Positions 1-5,044 of a stretch of 5,160 nt of DNA are shown here, one piece after another. Every line of letters begins with the position of its first letter. Positions within the stretch are counted from its first letter, which is position 1. Position numbers and translations under genes: made by a program. A model generated the notes under the pieces. It was not told the DNA's origin and searched no databases. It worked only from the letters and a program-made list of their open reading frames with translations. The DNA comes from an uncultured Selenomonadales bacterium (GTDB lineage Bacteria; Bacillota; Negativicutes; Selenomonadales; Selenomonadaceae), in the NCBI GenBank assembly GCA_937877655.1, contig CALFJC010000051.1, positions 1 to 5,160 on the forward strand, given 5' to 3'.

Positions 1-131
1 GAACATCTTGTGAGACTTAAACGAAAGGAGTAAAGGGGCAGATAGTCACCGATGACATTGGTTGTCTTTTGTCGGTCGTGATTCACAAACCCAATTTACA
101 CGATACAAAAACAGGCTATCGGGTAGCAGCT
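1..131. other. Left edge, no gene recognised
   Basis: Short broken frames on both strands and no recognisable protein, tRNA or insertion-sequence motif. A plus-strand frame beginning at TTG 62 runs to 250 but overlaps the IF2N-like gene antisense and resembles nothing known to me. GTCA-ccga-TGAC at 45-56 is a minor 4-bp inverted repeat. Confidence 0.4.
107..127 (-). terminator. Weak candidate intrinsic terminator after the operon
   Basis: Just after the TAA at 132, the minus strand has GCTA-cccga-TAGC (115-127) followed, after three bases, by five T (107-111). The stem is only 4 bp, so termination would be weak; this is the only terminator-like structure seen downstream of the operon. Confidence 0.25.
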
Positions 132-476
132 TTAGCGACTTTCACTTATCCGACGTTGGAAAATACTTAAGCGTTTATGAATACCGGTTCTTAAATTTAA
201 AACTGCCGCAAAATATTTTATCGGCGACTTTTCTAAGTCTGACAGGTTAAATTTCGCAAGAATTGTTTGATAATCGAAATTCGCCGCCGATTGTTTCTGC
301 GCGAGCTTTGAAAAATAGTTTTTAGCAAGTATGTAAGCATCTTCAAAAACAAAGCGATTTCTTGTAACATTATAGTATCCAAATCTGACTAAAAATTTGA
401 TAATATCATCTTCAGAACAATGAAATTCTTCTGCAACTTCATAAACTCTTTTTTTTTGTATAAGCCACAGCCTCAA
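132..476 (-). CDS. Small protein with an IF-2 N-terminal-like domain, start disrupted at a poly-A run
   Basis: The open frame gives 114 residues from a TTG. RVYEVAEEFHCSEDDIIKFL (about 10-29), followed by RFGYYNVTRNRFVFEDAYIL, resembles the small helical N-terminal domain of translation initiation factor IF-2 (pattern RVYELAKEL..SSKELL..L). The rest of IF-2 is absent, so this is a stand-alone domain protein. The tail after about residue 57 is unrecognised. The start is odd. The TTG directly abuts GGAGG with no spacer and so is unlikely to be used. A GTG at 468 sits the ideal 8 bases from GGAGG but is in another frame: as written it reads VAYTKKSL and stops. Removing one A from the A9 run at 449-457 joins it to give VAYTKKRVYEVAEEF, a very natural start. 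It is the third gene in the same orientation, 66 bases downstream of the IIA stop measured to the GTG. Function unknown; nucleic-acid or ribosome binding is only a guess from the domain. Confidence 0.6.
   Translation of the reverse strand: MRLWLIQKKRVYEVAEEFHCSEDDIIKFLVRFGYYNVTRNRFVFEDAYILAKNYFSKLAQKQSAANFDYQTILAKFNLSDLEKSPIKYFAAVLNLRTGIHKRLSIFQRRISESR
449..457 (-). repeat. A9 homopolymer at the start of the IF2N-like gene
   Basis: Nine consecutive A on the coding (minus) strand, immediately before the AGAGTTTATGAA that encodes RVYE. The run separates the well-spaced GTG start at 468 from the main reading frame. With eight or eleven A the GTG frame would read straight into the protein; with nine it ends after eight codons. 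This could be slipped-strand phase variation, transcriptional slippage or a base-call error. Confidence 0.75.
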
Positions 477-481
477 CCTCC
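477..481 (-). promoter_or_regulatory. Ribosome binding site GGAGG of the IF2N-like gene
   Basis: GGAGG on the minus strand. It touches the TTG at 476 (0-base spacer) but lies 8 bases from the GTG at 468. The spacing argues that the GTG is the genuine start and that the reading frame is shifted afterwards. Confidence 0.65.
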
Positions 482-534
482 AAAATTTTCAAGTTGCGAA
501 TGAAACTTCAACACATCGGCGAGTAAAAATTTAA

Positions 535-687
535 TCAACATGCATTTGCGAGCCCCTGATAAAGTTTTTTGTTGCGTTCGAGAAGTTCAGCCGAAATTTT
601 ATCCGGTTCCTTTTTCAATTCGGGAGAATTTTCACTCGTCAAATAAGTTTTGTCTTGATTGTTTTGTTGTTCGGGATTTTTATCCAT
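535..687 (-). other. Possible internal in-frame start giving a 50-residue C-terminal product
   Basis: Within the IIA-like gene an ATG at 687, preceded by GGGAG with an 8-base spacer and by an extended -10 sequence (707-715), would yield MDKNPEQQNN...KKLYQGLANAC, which is exactly the tail that normal IIA proteins lack. Either the tail is also made as a separate small protein, or a once-independent small gene has become joined in frame to the IIA gene. The predicted transcript leader is very short (about 13 bases), which weakens the case. Confidence 0.25.
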
Positions 688-1188
688 CTCAAACGCTCCC
701 GCACCGATTATATCACAGAAAAGTTTCCGCGCAGAAAATTTTTCACTCGCCGAAGCCTTCGCGATAATTTTTTGTTCGCCGCGCCGAAAAATAATTTCGC
801 CGAAATTTTCGGGATTGGTCACAACAACGGGCGTCGTCGTCTCAAAACCTGCGCAGATCATTTCTTGCGGATCAAATGTCAACAAAATTTGCCCGCGCTT
901 AATCGTGTCGCCCGCCGTAATTTGCGGCTTGAAACTTTCGCCGATAAATTTACAAGTATTCAGCCCGACATGAATCAAAAGTTCTGCGCCGTCAAAAGAT
1001 TTTAAGCCGATAACGCCCGGTGACGCCAAAAATTTTATCACGCCGTCGAAGGGCGCAGAAATTTTCCCGTCGGGATTTTTAATCGCCGATCCCGAACCTG
1101 CCGCGCCACTTGAAAAAATTTTATCGCCGACTTTGGTAAGTTCAATCAACTCGCCGTTCAGCGGACTGTCGATAATCAAATTTTTCAT
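535..1188 (-). CDS. Glucose-type PTS IIA domain protein with a C-terminal tail and an altered active site
   Basis: A 217-residue protein. Residues 1 to about 143 match the EIIA-Glc (Crr-type) fold: GSGSAIKNPDGKISAPFDG (31-49), GAELLIHVGLNT (67-78) and TTTPVVVTN (117-125). His73 in LLIHVGLNT corresponds to the histidine phosphorylated by HPr (His90 of E. coli Crr). The second active-site histidine (His75 in E. coli, in the NHAF or KHAL context) aligns with Gly58 in SPGVIGL, so it is missing. In E. coli that residue is needed to pass phosphate on to the IIB partner. A regulatory rather than a transport role is thus suggested, and no IIB or IIC gene is visible here. Residues 147-217 form a polar tail (Asn, Gln, Glu and Lys rich, then a helix-like ISAELLERNKKLYQGL) that ordinary IIA proteins of about 150-170 residues lack. 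Start: ATG at 1188, 8 bases after AGGAGG. A TTG at 1194 is in frame but only 2 bases from that site. The gene begins 12 bases after the ATPase stop. Confidence 0.9.
   Translation of the reverse strand: MKNLIIDSPLNGELIELTKVGDKIFSSGAAGSGSAIKNPDGKISAPFDGVIKFLASPGVIGLKSFDGAELLIHVGLNTCKFIGESFKPQITAGDTIKRGQILLTFDPQEMICAGFETTTPVVVTNPENFGEIIFRRGEQKIIAKASASEKFSARKLFCDIIGAGAFEMDKNPEQQNNQDKTYLTSENSPELKKEPDKISAELLERNKKLYQGLANAC
696..700 (-). promoter_or_regulatory. Candidate internal ribosome binding site GGGAG
   Basis: GGGAG on the minus strand, 8 bases before the in-frame ATG at 687 inside the IIA-like gene. It supports, but does not prove, internal initiation of the tail. Confidence 0.25.
707..715 (-). 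promoter_or_regulatory. Promoter-like extended -10 inside the IIA-like gene
   Basis: TGATATAAT on the minus strand is a perfect TGnTATAAT, followed by CGGTGC. The operon promoter at 4942-4950 has the same TGATATAATCGG followed by AGC. No convincing -35 element is seen at 17-18 bases, as is usual for extended -10 promoters. It lies in the coding sequence for DIIGAG of the tail region, so codon constraints could have produced it by chance. Confidence 0.35.
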
Positions 1189-1196
1189 CCTCAACG

Positions 1197-1202
1197 CCTC
1201 CT
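1197..1202 (-). promoter_or_regulatory. Ribosome binding site AGGAGG of the IIA-like gene, overlapping the ATPase stop
   Basis: AGGAGG on the minus strand shares two bases with the TAG stop (1201-1203) of the large ATPase gene and lies 8 bases before the ATG at 1188. It fixes that ATG as the start rather than the TTG at 1194. The overlap suggests translational coupling of the two genes. Confidence 0.85.
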
Positions 1203-4200
1203 ATTTGTTCAAAATAATTTTGCCCGCAGATTTGAGTTTCCATTTGCCGCCGACAATTTCAAAAGTCGCCGCCCGCTCCACGCGAAGTCGCGAATAAGTT
1301 CCGCCGTCGAAATTCGATTCAAAGACAATGCCGAACGCCCGCTCCGCATGATGATTTTCCGTGTAAGTTTTGAGATTCGGGACGACCGCGAAAAGATTTT
1401 TTTCAATCTCAACAGCCCAAAAATCGCCGCCGGCAACGCTCGCCGCCTCTGAAAATTTCGGAGCCAATTTCGGACGATTCATGCGCTCTTCGACGTTCGC
1501 GCAGATTAAAGCCCGCACATTGTAACGTTTTAAAAATTTTTCTCGCGCCTGCCGCGCACTGAAGCCGCTCAATTTCTCCAACGCATTGAAGTCATTCACA
1601 AAATTTTCTCCGCCGGAATTTTCCGTGCTCGGAGATTTTTTTTCTGCGGAAGAAATTTTAATCTGCGCGGAAGCGGAACTCAAATTCGGCAACAAAAATT
1701 TCATCTCGGCAATGAAAATCGGCTCGACCAAAAGTTTTTTGATGTCGCGCCCCTTCTTGTCGACGTAAAAATTATTGGCGTCGCGAACAAGTTCTTCTTC
1801 CTCAAAAGAAATTCCCTCCGCCCAAAGTTTTTTCGCCGCATTGAATCTCTCGACAAAAATTTTAAATTCGCGCAGAGAATTAATCGTTACGCCTTCGGAA
1901 ATGTCGTGCGCACTGATAAACGCCGCCGCCGATTGGTTTTCGTCGCCCTGAATAAAATCCGCGCCCGCCAAGACCGCCGAATAAATTATTTCGTCCGCCT
2001 CGCCGAACATTTCGCGATTAATTTTGTCCTCATCGAAAAATTCAGCGTCATTTGCAGGTTTCTCGACAATCATACCCGCCGCCACTTCGATTTTCGGTTG
2101 CGGACTCAAATGCAGATAAAATTTTTTGTAGCCGTCAAGCCCGCTCGCCGCCGTGAAAATTTTTTCAAGGACTTTGAGATAAATATTTTCGTCAAGCTCC
2201 GCGCCGCCCGTCAGCCATTTGAAAATCCTTGCGCCGTTTCCGCCGACAAAAACGTGCGGAATTTTTTTCTCGCGATAATGCCCGTAATCATGCAAAACTT
2301 TCACAAGCTCGCCGAGATAATGAAACAAACCCGCCGTTGCGAATTGCGCCGCCTGCAAAACATTTTTAATCTGCTCCTTGCCCGTCTTGAATTTTAAATC
2401 GGCAAGATATTTTTCGCTGTGTTCGCGCATGTCGGCATCAATAACCGCCTGCCGTTGCGTTTCATCATTGAGTTTGGCGGAAATTTTTTCGTCGGCAAAA
2501 AGTTCGTAGTTGTCATAAATCGGCTTGAAAAGTTGTCTGGCGGCGTAACGAATCGAAGTGTGATAGACAATGCGGGGCGGCTCGCCGCTGATAACGGAAA
2601 TATCTGTTGTGCCCGCGCCGATGTCGACGCAAACGGCTCCCTGCGCGAAGTTTCCGCTTTTGCCGTCGAGTTTGTTGAAATGATAAGCCGCCGCCTTGCT
2701 CTCCGAATAAAATTTCGGCGCGCCGTTGACTGCCTCGCGACAAATTTCTTGGAACGAAATTTTTTGCGCTTGAGAAAATGCGGTCGGGTAAGAAAAATTC
2801 CATTGAATGTCATTAACGCCTTTCGACGCCGCCTCCGCCGAAGCTTGCAAACAAATTTGTTTGATATAAGCTGCCGTCTTGCGCCGTTGCCGGGCGTCGT
2901 CCTGCCATTTCAAATTTGCGTCGATTTTTTTTGCGAATTGCTCGAACACGCGAACATTTTCCGAACTCAACAAAAAAACATGTCCGTCAATCAGCGGGCG
3001 AATATTTTTTGACTCGCCGCCGTTCAGCAAATGGAAAATGCTTAAGAAGGAGCCGTCCGCCCGCGCAGGAATTTGCGACGGGATAAAATGACGATAAGTT
3101 TGTGCTCGTGCGCCGCCGCTTTCCGTGACTTTGTAGAGTTGCGGAGAAAAATTCAGCGGTTGCGGCGGATTTTCATTTTCGGCGAAGAAAATCATCGTCG
3201 AACTTGTGCCGAAGTCCACGCCGATTTTCCAATTTAAATCTGCATTGCGCTCGATTTTTTTCGGCTTGTTCAAAATAATTGCGCCGACTTCGTAAGGTTT
3301 TTTGCCGGCGTGCGGCGGCGGATTGTATTTGCAAATTAAAAATTCGGGGAACTCGTCAAGCTTAACAGTAAATCTGTTTGCCAAACCACTTTTCCCATTT
3401 CCCATTTCCCATTTCCCTTCAACAAAATAAATGTCGGCGGCAAGATTTTCATCTTCGGCTTGCGCCCGATAATTTTCGTAGTAAAGAAAATAATTTTTCC
3501 AACCTGCGCGGCGAAAGTTGGGATAAATTTCAATGACGGGCACTTCCTGATCAATGTAAATCAATTCGCGCTTGGGATAAATTTTTGTCCAACGGAAATT
3601 TTTCCCGTCGCCTTCGACGCCGCTTAGCGGGAAATTGAAATGCAGATAAAAATTTTCCTTATCGTCGGAGATTGACAGCCGCGCAGAAATTTCTTCGGGC
3701 GAAAAAAGTTCCAAAAGCTCGCGCTTAATCGGCAGAATCGGCGTCAAATCTTTTTCGGAAAGATTTTCGACGCCTTGAATTTTCGGGGAATTCGGAAAGG
3801 CATTGGCGGGCTCGGTGACAGCCATTCGCTCATGAAAAAAATCTTCGGGCTTGCGAAATTCTGTGCCTTTAAGAACTGTTCGCCCGATTTTTTTTCTGTC
3901 GGAAAGTTTTTCGTCGGTAATTTCGTTCGCGCTGATACCTTGCCAAACGACGAGCCGCGCAGGGTCGACGCCTTCAAACCTTGCAAAATCTTTGACGAGT
4001 TCGGACGACACGAGCAAAAGATTTTTTTTATCGTTAAGCAGACGGACGGCGGAATCTTCAAAGCGCGCCTCGCGTCCTTTAATCGTATCGTCAAGGAGCC
4101 GCGCAATTCCGACATGCAAATTTAAATTCGACGGGACAAACTCAAAAGTTCCTTCCGAAATTTGCGCGGCGGCAACATCACGTTCATAATCGGCAAGGCA

Positions 4201-4908
4201 TTTCAAGAGCGCGTTGGAAATTTCTTTAGCCTTCGCGCCGATTTTGTCGAGCCGCTGAATTTTTCCGTAGAGATTTTCCAGCCAAAATTTAAGTGCGGCG
4301 AGTTCTGCGGGCGACAAAAATTTTATCGGGTCGGTTAAAGTTTTTTGATTGGAGCTCCACGGCGTGAAAATTTTTTCCGCGAAAATATTTTCATAATCAG
4401 CCGCGCAGGTTACGAGAGTTGTCGGCGAAGTCATTGCGATTGGCGAGCCGTTCAAAAAAATTATGTAAACGTCGGTCAGCCAAGCATTTTTATTTCCGTT
4501 GAGAGATTCTTTTGGCGCAAGGGCTTTTAAAATTTGTGCGAGGTCTGATTTTTCTTCCGAAAGATTGACTTGCTCGGCTTTGAGATCGAGTTGTTTGAAA
4601 TTTTTCAGCGCGAGCATCGCCAAAATCGCCCGCCACTCTCCGCGAACTTTTTCATGTAAGCCCGTGACAAATTGTTTTGTCGGTTCCAAATCAAAGAGAG
4701 CCATTTTAAAGAGCAACGGGCGCGCCCACATGTCGGGGATTGAATCGACCGAGCCCATATCTTTGATTGATTCGCCGCAGTCTAGGCTGTTCGCCAAGCC
4801 CTGCAAAAAATTTATATCTGTTTCCTTCCAAATGCCCGCTTGATCCTTGAGAACTTTCGAGATGTCTTCGTTGACTTTCGGGAGCATCGGAAAATATGAA
4901 TCTGCCAT
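1201..4908 (-). CDS. Large multidomain protein with an actin/Hsp70-type (ASKHA) ATPase core
   Basis: A 1235-residue, probably cytoplasmic protein; I see no signal peptide or membrane segment. Residues 1-550 are an N-terminal half I cannot assign; it includes a conserved-looking stretch SIPDMWARPLLFKMALFD (56-73) and EWRAILAMLALK (91-102). The ATPase core, about 560-950, shows all the ASKHA landmarks: phosphate-1 loop IGVDFGTSST (562-571), the Hsp70-like strand FSYPTAF (705-711), ESKAAAY (736-742) matching the EPTAAAL position of Hsp70, phosphate-2 loop DIGAGTTD (763-770), adenosine motif VGGNGAR (888-894) and AAGMIV (943-948). A polar linker at about 1084-1102 leads to a C-terminal beta-rich module (1107-1235) with GGDFWAVEI and FAVVPN. 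Hsp70-like ATP binding is therefore well supported, but the substrate and cellular role are unknown. The ATG is chosen because AAGGAG lies 7 bases upstream and no in-frame alternative is as good. It is the first gene of a minus-strand operon with its own promoter. Confidence 0.93.
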   Translation of the reverse strand: MADSYFPMLPKVNEDISKVLKDQAGIWKETDINFLQGLANSLDCGESIKDMGSVDSIPDMWARPLLFKMALFDLEPTKQFVTGLHEKVRGEWRAILAMLALKNFKQLDLKAEQVNLSEEKSDLAQILKALAPKESLNGNKNAWLTDVYIIFLNGSPIAMTSPTTLVTCAADYENIFAEKIFTPWSSNQKTLTDPIKFLSPAELAALKFWLENLYGKIQRLDKIGAKAKEISNALLKCLADYERDVAAAQISEGTFEFVPSNLNLHVGIARLLDDTIKGREARFEDSAVRLLNDKKNLLLVSSELVKDFARFEGVDPARLVVWQGISANEITDEKLSDRKKIGRTVLKGTEFRKPEDFFHERMAVTEPANAFPNSPKIQGVENLSEKDLTPILPIKRELLELFSPEEISARLSISDDKENFYLHFNFPLSGVEGDGKNFRWTKIYPKRELIYIDQEVPVIEIYPNFRRAGWKNYFLYYENYRAQAEDENLAADIYFVEGKWEMGNGKSGLANRFTVKLDEFPEFLICKYNPPPHAGKKPYEVGAIILNKPKKIERNADLNWKIGVDFGTSSTMIFFAENENPPQPLNFSPQLYKVTESGGARAQTYRHFIPSQIPARADGSFLSIFHLLNGGESKNIRPLIDGHVFLLSSENVRVFEQFAKKIDANLKWQDDARQRRKTAAYIKQICLQASAEAASKGVNDIQWNFSYPTAFSQAQKISFQEICREAVNGAPKFYSESKAAAYHFNKLDGKSGNFAQGAVCVDIGAGTTDISVISGEPPRIVYHTSIRYAARQLFKPIYDNYELFADEKISAKLNDETQRQAVIDADMREHSEKYLADLKFKTGKEQIKNVLQAAQFATAGLFHYLGELVKVLHDYGHYREKKIPHVFVGGNGARIFKWLTGGAELDENIYLKVLEKIFTAASGLDGYKKFYLHLSPQPKIEVAAGMIVEKPANDAEFFDEDKINREMFGEADEIIYSAVLAGADFIQGDENQSAAAFISAHDISEGVTINSLREFKIFVERFNAAKKLWAEGISFEEEELVRDANNFYVDKKGRDIKKLLVEPIFIAEMKFLLPNLSSASAQIKISSAEKKSPSTENSGGENFVNDFNALEKLSGFSARQAREKFLKRYNVRALICANVEERMNRPKLAPKFSEAASVAGGDFWAVEIEKNLFAVVPNLKTYTENHHAERAFGIVFESNFDGGTYSRLRVERAATFEIVGGKWKLKSAGKIILNK
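1205..1219. repeat. 15-base direct repeat, copy 1 (end of the ATPase gene)
   Basis: TTGTTCAAAATAATT on the plus strand encodes the last residues IILNK of the large protein. An identical copy lies at 3266-3280 in the same reading frame, 2061 bases away (687 codons). Confidence 0.7.
3266..3280. repeat. 15-base direct repeat, copy 2 (junction of N-terminal half and ATPase core)
   Basis: Identical to 1205-1219. Here it encodes IILNK at residues 544-548, at the boundary between the N-terminal half and the ATPase domain. Recombination between the copies would remove the ATPase core and C-terminal module and leave a clean 548-residue protein ending at the native stop. Confidence 0.7.
3391..3417. 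repeat. Heptanucleotide tandem repeat inside the ATPase gene
   Basis: The unit TTTCCCA (plus strand) occurs three times in full plus six bases of a fourth, 27 bases in all. It encodes residues 498-506 (GKWEMGNGK), shortly before the ATPase core. Seven is not a multiple of three, so gain or loss of one unit shifts the frame. Both alternative frames meet a stop within about 20 codons on the downstream side. Confidence 0.9.
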
Positions 4909-4915
4909 TGCAAAA

Positions 4916-4921
4916 CTCCTT
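4916..4921 (-). promoter_or_regulatory. Ribosome binding site AAGGAG of the large ATPase gene
   Basis: AAGGAG on the minus strand with a 7-base spacer to the ATG at 4908. It supports that start for the 1235-residue protein. Confidence 0.85.
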
Positions 4922-4941
4922 CCAAAAATTTTTCTGCTCCG

Positions 4942-4950
4942 ATTATATCA
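4942..4950 (-). promoter_or_regulatory. Extended -10 promoter of the minus-strand operon
   Basis: TGATATAAT on the minus strand is a perfect TGnTATAAT of the housekeeping sigma factor. Transcription should begin near 4935, giving a leader of about 27 bases before the ATG at 4908. No good -35 hexamer occurs at 16-18 bases; the best, TTGCCG, is 21 bases away, so the extended -10 probably carries recognition. Confidence 0.75.
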
Positions 4951-4964
4951 GAAAAAATTTTTTC
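4951..4964. repeat. A/T palindrome between the -10 and -35 regions
   Basis: GAAAAAATTTTTTC is a perfect 14-base palindrome directly upstream of the extended -10. It may bend the promoter DNA or serve as a protein site. Similar AnTn strings are common throughout this window, so it may be only compositional. Confidence 0.4.
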
Positions 4965-4990
4965 ATGGCGGCAAAAAAATTCTCACAAAT

Positions 4991-5015
4991 GCTTGATCGG
5001 CAAGTTTCGATCAGC
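4991..5015. repeat. Inverted repeat upstream of the operon promoter
   Basis: TGATCG (4994-4999) and CGATCA (5008-5013) form a perfect 6-bp stem with an 8-base loop. GC/GC flanks can add two pairs past a single bulged T. No T-run follows on either strand, so it is not an intrinsic terminator. It could be an operator for the operon or part of the insertion-sequence end. Confidence 0.5.
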
Positions 5016-5017
5016 TA

Positions 5018-5031
5018 AGAACGTGTGTTCG
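5018..5031. promoter_or_regulatory. LexA-box-like palindrome
   Basis: Read on the minus strand it is CGAACACACGTTCT, matching 13 of 14 positions of the Gram-positive DinR/LexA consensus CGAACRNRYGTTYC, with a perfect GAAC-N4-GTTC core. It lies 14 bases before the candidate transposase ATG at 5045 and about 70 bases upstream of the operon -10. The latter is far for direct repression of the operon, and the match could be coincidental or belong to the insertion sequence. Confidence 0.35.
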
Positions 5032-5044
5032 TAAAAAGAAAGAT

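Noticed and set aside
62..250. 62-codon plus-strand frame at the left edge
   Set aside because: It has a TTG start, no ribosome site and no recognisable motif, and overlaps the IF2N-like gene antisense.
484..534. Possible terminator between the IIA-like and IF2N-like genes
   Set aside because: AAGTT and AACTT form only a 5-bp AT-rich stem and are not followed by a T-run in a terminator arrangement; read-through seems likely.
655..1005. Plus-strand frames opposite the IIA-like gene
   Set aside because: The minus strand encodes clear PTS IIA motifs with a ribosome site; the plus-strand translations are low-complexity shadows.
1188..1194. TTG start at 1194 for the IIA-like gene
   Set aside because: It lies only 2 bases from AGGAGG, whereas ATG 1188 has an 8-base spacer and starts MKNLIIDSP like other IIA proteins.
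1906..3012. Long plus-strand frames (163 and 197 codons) opposite the ATPase gene
   Set aside because: They are antisense to a gene with unmistakable ATPase motifs, have Arg- and Phe-rich compositions typical of shadow frames, and lack ribosome sites or recognisable domains.
3391..3417. CRISPR-like or large-repeat array
   Set aside because: The repeat is a simple 7-base tandem unit without spacers, inside a coding region.
4991..5015. Hairpin as a Rho-independent terminator
   Set aside because: No T-run follows the stem on either strand.
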